From NCBI RefSeq assembly GCF_000292245.2, contig NZ_ALPT02000022.1, positions 1 to 55,624 on the forward strand: a DNA stretch of 55,624 bases. Reading direction: 5' to 3'. Source of the DNA: Alkalihalobacillus alcalophilus ATCC 27647 = CGMCC 1.3604. GTDB taxonomy: Bacteria > Bacillota > Bacilli > Bacillales > Bacillaceae_D. Position numbers and translations under genes: made by a program. Below the pieces are notes generated by a model. The model had not been told where the DNA came from. It saw only the letters and a list, made by a program, of their open reading frames with translations, and did no database searches. Of this stretch, positions 44,118 to 53,326 are shown one piece after another. Numbering within the stretch: the first letter of the stretch is position 1; every line of letters starts with the position of its first letter.

Positions 44118-45028
44118 CCAATTATTCGTAAATGTTCGAGCAATTTCTCCATCTCCGTTGGGAGAGGAGCTTCAAACTCAACCCATTCTTTTGTTTTTGG
44201 GTGTTCAAAACCTAAAACAGCTGCATGTAAAGCTTGACCATCGATATCAAGTGTCTTTTTCGGACCGTATTTCGGATCACCAGCTAACGGATAACCGATA
44301 TATTTCATATGAACCCGAATTTGATGAGTACGCCCCGTCTCAAGCTCACATTGAACATACGTATAATTTGTAAAACGATCCAACACTGTAAAATGGGTTA
44401 CAGCTTCTCTGGAATTCTCATTCGTTACAGTCATACTTTGACGTTCCTTTTTGTCACGGCCAATCGGGGCATCAATCGTTCCTGTTTGATGTGAAATAAC
44501 ACCGTGCACGATCGCTTGATACACTCTTTTAGTTGTTTTCGCCTTTAATTGACTAACTAATGATTCATGAGCTTGATCGTTTTTAGCGACCATTAATAGT
44601 CCAGATGTATCCTTATCAATTCGATGAACAATGCCCGGTCGAATGACACCATTAATCCCTGATAAATCCTTACAATGATACATTAAAGCATTTACAAGCG
44701 TCCCTGAATAATGCCCTGGTGCTGGATGTACGACCATTCCACGCGGTTTATTGACAACGATCACATCTTCATCTTCAAAGACAATATCTAAAGGTATGTT
44801 CTCTGCCTCTACTTCTAATACTTCTGGTTCCGGAACAGATACTTCCACCTGATCAAGATCAGAAACCTTATAATTGCTTTTGACAACATTCCCGTTCACT
44901 TTGACTCTTTTATCTTTAATCCATTGTTGAACCTGTGTACGTGACCAATCTTCTTGTTGACTCGTAATAAACTTATCAATTCGGTCTCCCGCAAGTTCAC
45001 TTGTTACTTCAAATTTAAATACTTCCAT
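44114..45028 (-). CDS. rluD: 23S rRNA pseudouridine synthase, RluD-type
   Basis: RluA-family pseudouridine synthase, most like RluD, which modifies helix 69 of 23S rRNA. 304 residues. An N-terminal S4 RNA-binding domain (about 12-75, SRTQVQQWIKDKRVKVNG) precedes the catalytic domain with GIVHRIDKDTSGLLMVAK, where Asp is the nucleophile. B. subtilis calls it ylyB. Target uridines cannot be read from sequence alone. It overlaps lspA by one base, and its stop contains the pyr -35 box. Confidence 0.94.
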   Translation of the reverse strand: MEVFKFEVTSELAGDRIDKFITSQQEDWSRTQVQQWIKDKRVKVNGNVVKSNYKVSDLDQVEVSVPEPEVLEVEAENIPLDIVFEDEDVIVVNKPRGMVVHPAPGHYSGTLVNALMYHCKDLSGINGVIRPGIVHRIDKDTSGLLMVAKNDQAHESLVSQLKAKTTKRVYQAIVHGVISHQTGTIDAPIGRDKKERQSMTVTNENSREAVTHFTVLDRFTNYTYVQCELETGRTHQIRVHMKYIGYPLAGDPKYGPKKTLDIDGQALHAAVLGFEHPKTKEWVEFEAPLPTEMEKLLEHLRIIG

Positions 45029-45495
45029 TACTTTATCTCCTTCTTTGCCTTACGTTCATCTTGAAACATCTTAATAAATAAAAGGGCTACCCCAATACAA
45101 AGGGCTGAATCTGCGACATTAAAAATCGCAAAATTGTATCCAAATGGGTATGTATCAATAAAATCAACAACTTCTCCACGGAAAAGACGATCAATAAAAT
45201 TCCCAATCGCTCCCCCTAAAATTAAAGCTAGTGAGGTACCGTAAAGTTTGCTATATCTTCCTTCTTTTTGCATGAAATAAACAATCGCAATCACAACACC
45301 AATCGTCACGATATAAAAGAACCACATTTGTCCTTCTAATATCCCAAAGGCCGCACCAGTATTCCGGTGTGAGGTAAAATATAGAAAGCCGTCGATAAGC
45401 GGGATTTTTTGACTGATTTCCATTTGGGTTGCTACAATCCATTTTGTTATTTGATCCAATATAATGATGAGGGCAGCAATAATATAATAAATCAC
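45028..45495 (-). CDS. lspA: Lipoprotein signal peptidase (signal peptidase II)
   Basis: Membrane aspartyl protease that cleaves signal peptides from diacylglyceryl-modified prolipoproteins. 155 residues with four membrane helices. Conserved blocks are DQITKW, NTGAAFG, GGAIGNFIDR (first catalytic Asp) and FNVADSALCIG (second catalytic Asp). The start is GTG at 45495 after GGAGGATATAT. The chain ends in a basic tail (DERKAKKEIK) facing the cytoplasm. Confidence 0.96.
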   Translation of the reverse strand: MIYYIIAALIIILDQITKWIVATQMEISQKIPLIDGFLYFTSHRNTGAAFGILEGQMWFFYIVTIGVVIAIVYFMQKEGRYSKLYGTSLALILGGAIGNFIDRLFRGEVVDFIDTYPFGYNFAIFNVADSALCIGVALLFIKMFQDERKAKKEIK

Positions 45496-45542
45496 ATATA
45501 TCCTCCGTTCTCTTCTTCATGCCATTCTTTAGCATTATAGCA

Positions 45543-45568
45543 TAAAAAGAGGGGGAAGACCCCTCTAA
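45543..45568 (-). terminator. Terminator between ylyA and lspA
   Basis: On the minus strand AGAGGGG-TCTT-CCCCTCT followed by TTTTTATG directly after the ylyA stop. Compact, GC-rich and convincing. Confidence 0.85.
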
Positions 45569-45569
45569 A

Positions 45570-46229
45570 CTAATTCTCATATTCATCAAAGTAATGGTCC
45601 ATATGGACGTTTCGCTGAAATTGCACATTTTCTGCCCCACGATAACCATCGATGCCTGTTGATAAGAAGCCTTCTATTTCTTCTACATATCCAACTGACT
45701 CATCATCATCATCTAAAGAAGCATCTTCATAGGTCATCGAATTATCATTAAATCTTGCGACCGCTTGATAAGCATCTTCTGCATCAAATTCAGTTTCTTT
45801 AGAATTATGATCAAAATTATATCGTTCATATCGGCCATGTGCTTCCTCTTCAATCGGACGATAATTTTGAACATGAGATTCTGTTGCTGACACAACTATT
45901 TTTGCGGTCGGGTTTGCTTGTAATCGCTCAAATGGAATTTCCTGACCCGTTTTTTCACAAATTCCATACGTACCATTTTTTATTCGTTCAAGCGCATCAA
46001 GAACTTGGTGATACCGCTCGGCCGCATGCTCCTCAAGGGCAAAATCTTTCTCACGCTCATATAATTCAGTCGCTGTATCTGCGGGATGGTTATCATATTG
46101 TGAAAGCTCCCCTGTTGATGCAGACTCACTGTTATGCAATTCACTTTCCTTAAAATGCTTTAATTGCTGCTCAAATTCCTCTTTTTGTTGTAATAATTGT
46201 TGATGCAACTGTTTAAAATTTGAATTCAA
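45570..46229 (-). CDS. ylyA: TraR/DksA-type zinc finger-like protein (YlyA)
   Basis: YteA/YlyA-type relative of DksA/TraR, a family that binds RNA polymerase through its secondary channel; in B. subtilis YlyA has been linked to sigma-G-dependent transcription. An N-terminal coiled coil (about 1-45, LHQQLLQQKEEFEQQLKHF) is followed by the GTYGICEKTGQEIPFERLQA region. Only the first of the four zinc cysteines remains, as in the YteA subgroup, so zinc binding is doubtful. The C-terminal half is acidic. TTG at 46229 is chosen because GGGGAGGTG precedes it, giving 219 residues; the ATG at 46301 has no site. Confidence 0.87.
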   Translation of the reverse strand: MNSNFKQLHQQLLQQKEEFEQQLKHFKESELHNSESASTGELSQYDNHPADTATELYEREKDFALEEHAAERYHQVLDALERIKNGTYGICEKTGQEIPFERLQANPTAKIVVSATESHVQNYRPIEEEAHGRYERYNFDHNSKETEFDAEDAYQAVARFNDNSMTYEDASLDDDDESVGYVEEIEGFLSTGIDGYRGAENVQFQRNVHMDHYFDEYEN

Positions 46230-46322
46230 TATGAACACCTCCCCATAAGCATCTTTTTCAGATGCCTTTTTAGCTTTCCTCATATTCGTTTGAATAGCCA
46301 ACGCAACATTTTACAATTCACC

Positions 46323-46374
46323 ACAAAAAAACCGTCCCAAAAAGTACACTCCCCTTTGAGACGGTTCATTTAAA
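46323..46374 (-). terminator. Terminator downstream of ileS
   Basis: On the minus strand AACCGTC pairs with GACGGTT, with further CAAA/TTTG pairing inside, ending in TTTTTTTG just after the ileS stop. Confidence 0.88.
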
Positions 46375-46376
46375 AC

Positions 46377-49151
46377 TTATTCAACATCTACATAATGATT
46401 TTTAACCGTTTTTGCACATGATGTACATAACCCTGGATGATCAGCCTCTTCGCCAACAGTTGTGGAGACCGTCCAACAACGTTCACAAGTTTCACCTTCT
46501 GCCGCTGTTACAAAAACAGCTAAATCTTCAAATGGTACTGCTTTTTCTGAAGCTTCAGCAACACCATTAACCAGTTCTACTTTAGAAACGATAAATAGCT
46601 TTTCAAGCCCAGAAATACCATTTAGTAACTCATACTTCTCGCCACTAGCATAAATCGTTAGGGCAGCAGCTAAAGATTTACCAATTGTTTTTTCATTACG
46701 AGCTTGCTCTAGTGCTTTTAAGACATCACTACGAATGTCCATAAATTGATTCCATGTTGCTTTTAATTGCTCAACCTCTCCAAATGTGCGAGCTTCTGGC
46801 ATATCGGTTAATTGTACGCTCTCCACATCGACATTCGGAATGTTTTCCCACACTTCATCTGCTGTATGCGGAAGAATCGGTGAAATTAATTTCGATAACT
46901 TCACAACCGTTTCATACATGACCGTTTGAATCGCACGACGGGCTGGATGATCACTATGCTCGATGTAAAGTGTATCTTTAGCTAAATCCATATAGAATGA
47001 ACTTAATTCAATCGTACAGAAGTTGTGTAAAATATGATAAACACCAGAGAAATTATACTCCTCATAAGCGGTTTTCACTTTTTCAACCACTTCATTTAAC
47101 TTTACAAGCATAAATAAGTTAACTCCATCAAGTTGTTCGTCTGCTACTTGATCCGTTGTCGGATTAAAGTCATGTAAATTCCCTAATAAGAAACGGAACG
47201 TGTTACGAATTTTACGGTACGATTCTGATACTTGCTTTAAAATTTCATCCGAGACACGTACATCAGCTTGATAATCAACAGAAGCTACCCACAAACGTAA
47301 AATATCGGCCCCTAACTGCTTCATGACATCATTAGGAATCACTGTGTTTCCGATTGATTTACTCATTTTACGACCTTGCCCATCTAAAGCGAATCCGTGA
47401 CTTAAAATCGCTTTATATGGAGTTTTACCTGTCACCGCAACTCCTGTTGATAAAGAAGAATTAAACCAACCACGATATTGGTCAGAACCTTCTAAATACA
47501 AATCAGCAGGACGTTGTAATTCTTCCCTTTCCTCAAGAACAGCTTGATGAGAAGAGCCTGAGTCAAACCAAACATCCATAATATCCATCTCACGAGTAAA
47601 CGTTCCGTTCGGACTATGCTCAGATGTAAATCCTTCTGGCAATAGTTGTTCCGTTTCCCACTCAAACCAAATATTTGAACCATGTTCTCTAAATAAAGCC
47701 GACACATGATCTATCGTTTCATCGGTAATGATTGGTTCCCCATTTTCGCCATAAAAGACTGGAATTGGCACCCCCCATGCTCGTTGACGAGAAATACACC
47801 AATCACCGCGATCACGAACCATATTGAATAAACGTGTTTCACCCCATTTTGGAATCCATTCCACTTCCTCAATCGCTTTTAATAATTCACTTCGGAAGTT
47901 TTCAATCGAAGCAAACCATTGTGCGGTCGCTCGGTAAATGACTGGTTTTTTCGTCCGCCAGTCATGGGCGTATGAGTGAGTAATAAACGAAAGCTTTAAT
48001 AAGGCTCCAACTTCCTCTAATTTTTCACCGATAGGTTTATTCGCTGCATCATAGAATAACCCTTCAAAACCAGGAGCTTCATCTGTTAAATATCCTTTAT
48101 CATCGACTGGACATAAAACATCTAATCCATATTTTTGACCAACAAGATAGTCATCCTCCCCGTGACCAGGTGCGGTATGAACACAGCCAGTACCAGCATC
48201 TAACGTAACATGCTCACCTAAAATCACAACAGATGTGCGCTCATAAATTGGATGTTGGGTTAAGACAAATTCTAACTCTGAGCCTTTGACTGTTTTTAAT
48301 ACTTCATGAGTTGCCCAGTCTAGTTCTTTTACTAATGTTTCAAGTAAACCCGAAGCTACTACATATTTATTATTTTCCACCAACACTACACTGTACTCTA
48401 AGTCAGGGTGAACACTAATCGCTAAGTTTGCCGGAATCGTCCAAGGTGTTGTTGTCCAAATAATAAATTTCTCATCACCTTCAAGGGCCTTTTTGCCATC
48501 AACGACATCAAAGGCCACATAAATCGATGGCGAGCGTTTATCATGATATTCAATCTCTGCTTCCGCTAAGGCAGACTCAGAAGATGGGGACCAGTAAACA
48601 GGCTTTTTCCCTTTATAAATATAGCCTTTTTTCGCCATATCTCCGAATACTTTAATTTGTTGTGCTTCATAAGCTTTATCTAATGTAATGTATGGGTTCC
48701 ACCAATCACCGCGAACACCTAAACGTAGAAATTGCTCACGCTGACGATCAACTTGTTTTAGTGCATATTCTTCACAAAGTTTACGGAAAGCAGCAACACT
48801 CATCTCTTTGCGTTTTACTTTTCCGCTTTTTGTTAAAGCTGTTTCAATTGGCAAACCATGCGTATCCCACCCCGGAACATAAGGGGCATGGAAACCAGAC
48901 ATTGATTTATAACGGACAATCATATCTTTCAAAATCTTATTTAACGCGTGCCCCATATGAATATCACCGTTTGCATATGGAGGACCATCATGCAAAATAA
49001 ATAGAGGCTTACCCTTTGTACGCTCCTGTACTTTTTGATAAATATCTTCTGAGCTCCACTTCTCTTGACGTTTAGGCTCATTTTGTGGCAAATTTCCTCG
49101 CATTGGAAAATTTGTTTTTGGCATTAATAATGTTTTTTTATACTCAACCAT
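46377..49151 (-). CDS. ileS: Isoleucine-tRNA ligase
   Basis: Charges tRNA-Ile and edits misactivated valine. The 924-residue class I synthetase has the HIGH-like motif in DIHMGHALNK (near residue 71), a large editing insertion with TTTPWTIPANLAI, and GRKMSKSIGN (KMSKS). A C-terminal zinc-binding end carries CERCWTV and CTSCAK, marking the bacterial type I enzyme. ATG at 49151 has GGAGGA upstream. A T-box leader controls it. Confidence 0.98.
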   Translation of the reverse strand: MVEYKKTLLMPKTNFPMRGNLPQNEPKRQEKWSSEDIYQKVQERTKGKPLFILHDGPPYANGDIHMGHALNKILKDMIVRYKSMSGFHAPYVPGWDTHGLPIETALTKSGKVKRKEMSVAAFRKLCEEYALKQVDRQREQFLRLGVRGDWWNPYITLDKAYEAQQIKVFGDMAKKGYIYKGKKPVYWSPSSESALAEAEIEYHDKRSPSIYVAFDVVDGKKALEGDEKFIIWTTTPWTIPANLAISVHPDLEYSVVLVENNKYVVASGLLETLVKELDWATHEVLKTVKGSELEFVLTQHPIYERTSVVILGEHVTLDAGTGCVHTAPGHGEDDYLVGQKYGLDVLCPVDDKGYLTDEAPGFEGLFYDAANKPIGEKLEEVGALLKLSFITHSYAHDWRTKKPVIYRATAQWFASIENFRSELLKAIEEVEWIPKWGETRLFNMVRDRGDWCISRQRAWGVPIPVFYGENGEPIITDETIDHVSALFREHGSNIWFEWETEQLLPEGFTSEHSPNGTFTREMDIMDVWFDSGSSHQAVLEEREELQRPADLYLEGSDQYRGWFNSSLSTGVAVTGKTPYKAILSHGFALDGQGRKMSKSIGNTVIPNDVMKQLGADILRLWVASVDYQADVRVSDEILKQVSESYRKIRNTFRFLLGNLHDFNPTTDQVADEQLDGVNLFMLVKLNEVVEKVKTAYEEYNFSGVYHILHNFCTIELSSFYMDLAKDTLYIEHSDHPARRAIQTVMYETVVKLSKLISPILPHTADEVWENIPNVDVESVQLTDMPEARTFGEVEQLKATWNQFMDIRSDVLKALEQARNEKTIGKSLAAALTIYASGEKYELLNGISGLEKLFIVSKVELVNGVAEASEKAVPFEDLAVFVTAAEGETCERCWTVSTTVGEEADHPGLCTSCAKTVKNHYVDVE

Positions 49152-49187
49152 GCCATATCCTCCTTTAAATTAACTTTCTTTTTTGGC

Positions 49188-49440
49188 AAACAAAAAAGTC
49201 CTCTAATCCCTAAAATAGGGACGAGAAGACTACCCGTGGTACCACCCTAATGAAAATAAAAAGAACTTATTTCCACTTGAACATTCGTAACGTGAATGAA
49301 ACGCTACCTCTTACTATGTATCATTCAGAGATAAAACTAAAAGGTGATTTTCCACATAGTAACAATAATCGAGCTTGCACCGTCCTCGAATCGCTGTATA
49401 TCATCGGTCTATGTTTACTTTCCTTCATTATCGTTTTTAA
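49188..49440 (-). promoter_or_regulatory. T-box riboswitch of ileS, specifier AUC
   Basis: The minus strand carries the T-box core AGGGTGGTACCACGGGTA (in 49231-49250), pairing with the NCCA end of uncharged tRNA. In stem I, ACATAG pairs with CTATGT and AAGG with CCTT. The loop between them contains AUC (49348-49346) followed by a purine, the Ile specifier. The terminator AGTCTTCTCGTCCCT/AGGGATTAGAGGACT with a T-run lies at 49190-49230. Confidence 0.93.
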
Positions 49441-49456
49441 AGATGAAATTAGTGAT

Positions 49457-49485
49457 ATTATATGACAGCTTCACACAATTGGCAA
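49457..49485 (-). promoter_or_regulatory. Promoter of the ileS T-box transcript
   Basis: Minus-strand TTGCCA (49485-49480), a 17-base spacer and consensus TATAAT (49462-49457). It lies just downstream of the divIVA stop, so ileS has its own start. Confidence 0.88.
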
Positions 49486-49493
49486 GCCGCCCC

Positions 49494-49991
49494 TTATTGA
49501 TTCGATGGCTCTTCTTCCTCTTGAACCGTAAATTGGTCCCAATCATCTGTTTGTAACATTTCTAATTGAGCTTCTATGAGCATTTTAAAACGCATTTTAT
49601 ACACAGATGCTTGTTTTTTAATTTCTTCCATTTCAATCATGACTTTACGGGACTTATTAAGTGCATCATTAATAATACGATCGGCATTTTTTTCAGCCTC
49701 TTTGACGATAAGCTGAGCTTCTTTTTGTGCATTTCTTCTTACTTCCTCTGCCGACTCTTGAGCAACTAAAATTGATTTATTCAGGGTTTCTTCAATGTTT
49801 TTAAAGTGCTCTAACTTTTCATCTAATTCATTAACACGTGCAAATAAGTCCTTTTTTTCTGTAATAATCGCTTCATAATCTTTTATAATCTGATCAAGAA
49901 ATTCATTTACCTCATCTTCATCATAACCACGAAAAGCTCGTGTAAATTCCTTATTATGAATGTCTAATGGCGTTAAAGGCAAAATCGACAC
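49494..49991 (-). CDS. divIVA: Cell-division initiation / polar organising protein DivIVA
   Basis: Coiled-coil protein that senses negative membrane curvature at poles and septa and recruits division and sporulation factors. 165 residues. The N-terminal lipid-binding module has LTPLDIHNKEFTRAFRGYDEDEVNEFLD, followed by long coiled coils from about residue 30 to 145. It sits between ylmH and ileS as in most Firmicutes. Confidence 0.96.
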   Translation of the reverse strand: MSILPLTPLDIHNKEFTRAFRGYDEDEVNEFLDQIIKDYEAIITEKKDLFARVNELDEKLEHFKNIEETLNKSILVAQESAEEVRRNAQKEAQLIVKEAEKNADRIINDALNKSRKVMIEMEEIKKQASVYKMRFKMLIEAQLEMLQTDDWDQFTVQEEEEPSNQ

Positions 49992-50097
49992 CTCCGTCTA
50001 TCAAGTAGAAATAATTAGTCTCAACATATATCATTCGACAACTTCTCACAAAACCCTTTTTAAAAATAACAATCAGCGAAACAAACGAAAAGAGACA

Positions 50098-50871
50098 TTA
50101 ACCCTTTAATCGATATTGAATTTTCCATTTATCTTTTTTTGTTTTGCCGTCTAGTGATACAAGTTGGCTTCTTCCAAAACCTCTGACTGAAAAATGGTCC
50201 GTTGCTTTTACTTGAAAGGAGCCATTCTCAACTACCTTCCAATTCACTTTTACATAACCTTTTGCTAAATATGGTTCAATTTTCGAGCGTGATACTCGGT
50301 AAATTTCAGCTAAAACCGCATCCAATCGTAAAGAAGAGATGGTGCCAGAACGTTCATTCCAACTGTCAACGAGTTCTAACTGAGCTGAAAAAGGCAATCG
50401 CTTCAATTGAACCGTTGCTTTTCCGATTGAGGTTAAATTGACCTCAACATAGGATGCTACTTCTTTTGCCAATATAACTTGAATGTCCGTTCCATTAATA
50501 ATAATATCTCCAAATTTCTCGCGCTTCAATCCGATTGACATAAGAGCCCCTAAAATATCACGGTGTGTAAGCGTCACAAACTTACTCGGATATTCAATGG
50601 AATAAAGGAAGCAGGCAAATGTTTCTTCATCTGCCACTATGTATGAAGGAGCTAAATGGGCTCTCTGACGCTCGATATCACCACGTCCACCAAAAAAAGA
50701 GAGCTGGACATCCTCATCAATACCGACAACCGTTTTTAAAATTTCTTGCTCACGTGGATCTAAAAAGTCTGTTAAACGCTCTTTATAATAATCCTTAACC
50801 TCTTCTTTCCATGTCAAAGCTTGGTCAACAAGGGAGCGTTCATCTTCTCTAAAATGCTGATAAATTGAAAT
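50098..50871 (-). CDS. ylmH: RNA-binding S4 domain protein YlmH, non-standard start
   Basis: YlmH is a small RNA-binding protein; in B. subtilis it is reported to act with stalled 50S subunits, like RqcH. The C-terminal S4 domain (about the last 80 residues, SSLRLDAVLAEIYRVSRSKIEPYLAKGYVKVN) is clear. No ATG, GTG or well-placed TTG starts the full protein. The homologous N-terminus ISIYQHFREDERSLVDQAL is open only back to an ATT codon at 50871, giving 257 residues, close to the usual length. A TTG at 50817 would remove the conserved first 18 residues and has no ribosome site. Alternatively a GTG at 50881 with AAGGAG six bases upstream would fit if one base of the sequence is wrong. Confidence 0.88.
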   Translation of the reverse strand: MSIYQHFREDERSLVDQALTWKEEVKDYYKERLTDFLDPREQEILKTVVGIDEDVQLSFFGGRGDIERQRAHLAPSYIVADEETFACFLYSIEYPSKFVTLTHRDILGALMSIGLKREKFGDIIINGTDIQVILAKEVASYVEVNLTSIGKATVQLKRLPFSAQLELVDSWNERSGTISSLRLDAVLAEIYRVSRSKIEPYLAKGYVKVNWKVVENGSFQVKATDHFSVRGFGRSQLVSLDGKTKKDKWKIQYRLKG

Positions 50872-50891
50872 GACCGTTCACTCCATTCTCC

Positions 50892-51164
50892 TTAACCACC
50901 GAAGAGGACTTGCACACCTGTAGCCGCAAGACGTAAAACAATAATCGCGACGATTGGTGAAATATCGATCATACCAAGTGGAGGTATAATCCGTCTAAAT
51001 GGCTCTAAATAGGGCTCCACCAGACTTCCTATAAGTTGTCCAAAGGATGATTCGCGGGCATTAGGGAACCAAGACATAAAAATATACACGATGACTAAAA
51101 AAGAATACATCACCATTAATTGTGCGATTAGTGCACCTATTGTTTGTAACACAACTTTCACCAC
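50892..51164 (-). CDS. ylmG: YggT family membrane protein (YlmG)
   Basis: Small integral membrane protein of 90 residues with two hydrophobic segments (about 8-30 and 62-85) and the conserved loop SWFPNARESSFGQLIGSLVEPYLEPFRRIIPP. The YggT family is associated with division or envelope assembly by neighbourhood with sepF and divIVA; its molecular role is not defined. Located between sepF and ylmH. Confidence 0.93.
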   Translation of the reverse strand: MVKVVLQTIGALIAQLMVMYSFLVIVYIFMSWFPNARESSFGQLIGSLVEPYLEPFRRIIPPLGMIDISPIVAIIVLRLAATGVQVLFGG

Positions 51165-51183
51165 CTTTATTTAAACACAACAC

Positions 51184-51669
51184 TTAATTACGAAAATGCT
51201 CCTGTACCATATCTGTAATCGTTCCAGAAACGTCAACATTATCTGGGGTACATAAGAAGATATTTCCGCCTAGCTTTTGAATGTCTCCACCAATAGCATA
51301 CACTGTTCCGCTTAAAAAATCGACTATCCTCTTTGCTTGTTCATGTGAAATTCTTTGCAAATTAATAATAACCGCTTTTCGTGCTTTTAAATGATCAGCA
51401 ATTTCTTGTGCTTCATCATATGTTCTTGGCTCAAACAATATAACTTTTGAGCTATTTTTGACACTTTGTAAACTGACGACATTTTGTCCTTGCTGCTGTT
51501 TTGGACCGGATTGAAAATGAGTTGATTGCGTAGATTGAGAGTGGCCCTTAGACCTTCTCGCTTTCGGCTCTTCCTCATATCTTTGTTCAGGTTCATCAAC
51601 AAATTCTTCAAATTCCTGTACATCATCTTCCAGTTCAAAAAAACGTTTAAATTTTGTTTTCATCCCCAT
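51184..51669 (-). CDS. sepF: Cell division protein SepF
   Basis: Bundles FtsZ filaments into rings and tethers them to the membrane. 161 residues: an N-terminal amphipathic membrane-targeting helix (MGMKTKFKRFFELEDD), an acidic and Gln-rich linker, and a C-terminal core (about 75-155) with ILFEPRTYDEAQEIADHLKARKAV and DFLSGTVYAIGGDIQKLGGNIFLCTP. ATG at 51669 has GGAGG eight bases upstream. Part of the ylmC-divIVA division cluster. Confidence 0.97.
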   Translation of the reverse strand: MGMKTKFKRFFELEDDVQEFEEFVDEPEQRYEEEPKARRSKGHSQSTQSTHFQSGPKQQQGQNVVSLQSVKNSSKVILFEPRTYDEAQEIADHLKARKAVIINLQRISHEQAKRIVDFLSGTVYAIGGDIQKLGGNIFLCTPDNVDVSGTITDMVQEHFRN

Positions 51670-51701
51670 CTCCTAAACCTCCGATATCGAGAAACTCGTT
51701 T

Positions 51702-52384
51702 TTAAAATTCTTTACCGACCAATGCGGTTCCTAATCGGATAAATGTTGCCCCTTCTTCAATTGCCACCCGATAATCATTGGACATTCCCATTGATAATTC
51801 AAGACATGGAGCATGTGTTAATTGCTTAGCCGCAACTACTTCCTGCAGTTCACGCAATCCACGAAAAATTGGTCTTGTTAATTCTGGATCATCATAAAAA
51901 GGAGCCATTGTCATTAAACCAACCACTTCAATTGCTGGAAATTCTCCTAACTGTTCAATAAAAGGAAGAACTTCCTCTTTTGATAAACCAGATTTGGATT
52001 CCTCATTTGAAATATTTACTTGAACAAAACAACGAATGATTTGTCCAGGTTTGGCCCGCTTGTCCAACTCCTCAGCTAAAGAAAGTCTGTCAAGTGAATG
52101 GAAATAATCAAATTTATCAATGACCTTTTTTACTTTTTTGATTGCAAAGAACCAATAAAATGCCATGTACCTTGATTACCAAGAGCTTCCCACTTTTCGA
52201 GTCCACCTTCAGCACGGTTTTCACCGATATGCCCGACCCCTGCTTCTAATGCTTTTTGAGTCGTTTCTTCACTAACATACTTCGTGACAGCGATCACGTT
52301 AATCCTTTTCGGATCCCTTGACACGGAATGACAAATGTCTTCTATTTCAGCTAATAATGCCTCATATTTTTCTTTCACGGTCAT
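51702..52384 (-). pseudogene. ylmE: YggS/YlmE family pyridoxal phosphate homeostasis protein, frameshifted
   Basis: PLP-binding protein of the YggS/PROSC family, thought to buffer free pyridoxal phosphate. The first frame has the PLP-Lys region INVIAVTKYVSEE and HIGENR, then WHFIGSLQSKK before a stop. The second frame continues as VKKVIDKFDYFHSLD and carries VNISNEESKSGL, LMTMAP and LSMGMSNDYRVAIEEGATFIRLGTALVG. One missing A in the A/T run at 52134-52139 accounts for the break. Restored length is about 227 residues. Lies between ylmD and sepF. Confidence 0.92.
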
Positions 52385-52393
52385 TTGATTCCC

Positions 52394-53221
52394 TCACTTA
52401 CTCTTTCTACCGATAAAACTCATCAACCGTCCTGTTTTTCCTTTGTCACGACGATGTGAGAAAAAAAGAGCCTCATCGTTTAATGTACAATAGGATGATA
52501 CTAAAATTTGCTCTTTTTTTAATCCTTTATCGATTAAATTCAAATAATTTAACAAACGTAAATCTAGCTGATAATGTTCTTTATCGGTTTGAATCGTTAC
52601 TTCTTCCATTCTTTTTTTTCCAAATTGCTCCGTTATTTTTTCAATAACAGAGGAATCCACTTCATAAGCGGCTTGGCTAATACATGGCCCAATCGCGACA
52701 CGAATATCAGCTAAAGGTACTTCTTCATCCCCTACCCAATGTTGGATCATCTTTTCTCCTATACCCAAAACCGTGCCCTTCCAACCAGCATGAGCCAAGC
52801 CTACTAATTGATTTTTTTCTGACCAGAAATAAAGCGGCACACAGTCAGCATAGAGGCTCGTTAAAAGGACATCAGCATCTGCTGTATATAATCCATCAGT
52901 ATCTTTAAGGGCCGAGTCAAATGATAATGCCCCTTTTGAGCAATCTTCTTTTGTAACCTTCTCAATTTTTGCCTCATGCACCTGCTTAGAGCCAATCCAA
53001 AACTCAGTTGGAAAATCAAGTTTTTCGGCAACGATTTCACGATTGTTTATAACGTTTTCTTCTTTATCTGGAACATGAAACCCCATATTTAAGGAGTGGA
53101 AATGCTCTGGACTCACACCACCATTTTTTGTCGTAAATCCTGCGATTAAATGGAAATCTGATTGAGTGTGTGGCTCGATCAGAAGTAGCTGTTCGTTTTT
53201 TTGAATAAATGGTTCGGTCAA
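52394..53221 (-). CDS. ylmD: YlmD/PgeF multicopper polyphenol oxidase (laccase) domain protein
   Basis: Member of the DUF152/YfiH family. Homologues have been reported as purine nucleoside phosphorylase/adenosine deaminase and as peptidoglycan editing factor PgeF; the in vivo role here is uncertain. 275 residues with the metal-site motifs DADVLLTSLYADCVPLYFW, GLAHAGWKGTVLGI and AIGPCISQAAYEV, plus FFSHRRDKGKTGR near the C-terminus. Located between ylmC and ylmE. Confidence 0.93.
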   Translation of the reverse strand: MTEPFIQKNEQLLLIEPHTQSDFHLIAGFTTKNGGVSPEHFHSLNMGFHVPDKEENVINNREIVAEKLDFPTEFWIGSKQVHEAKIEKVTKEDCSKGALSFDSALKDTDGLYTADADVLLTSLYADCVPLYFWSEKNQLVGLAHAGWKGTVLGIGEKMIQHWVGDEEVPLADIRVAIGPCISQAAYEVDSSVIEKITEQFGKKRMEEVTIQTDKEHYQLDLRLLNYLNLIDKGLKKEQILVSSYCTLNDEALFFSHRRDKGKTGRLMSFIGRKSK

Positions 53222-53326
53222 ATCATTTCCTCTCCTTCTCGTTCCAATCTCAAGAGTCTTGTAAATTATTATTTGTTTCTAGTTTATCATAAGTCACAGC
53301 TATCAATAAACGACTTTCTTCCCTAT

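Noticed and set aside
45251..45649. 132-codon minus-strand reading frame overlapping lspA and ylyA
   Set aside because: Out of frame with both genes, no family motif, and it crosses the ylyA terminator.
49457..49462. TATAAT as a divIVA-related promoter
   Set aside because: It lies downstream of the divIVA stop on the same strand and is spaced correctly from TTGCCA to serve the ileS T-box leader.
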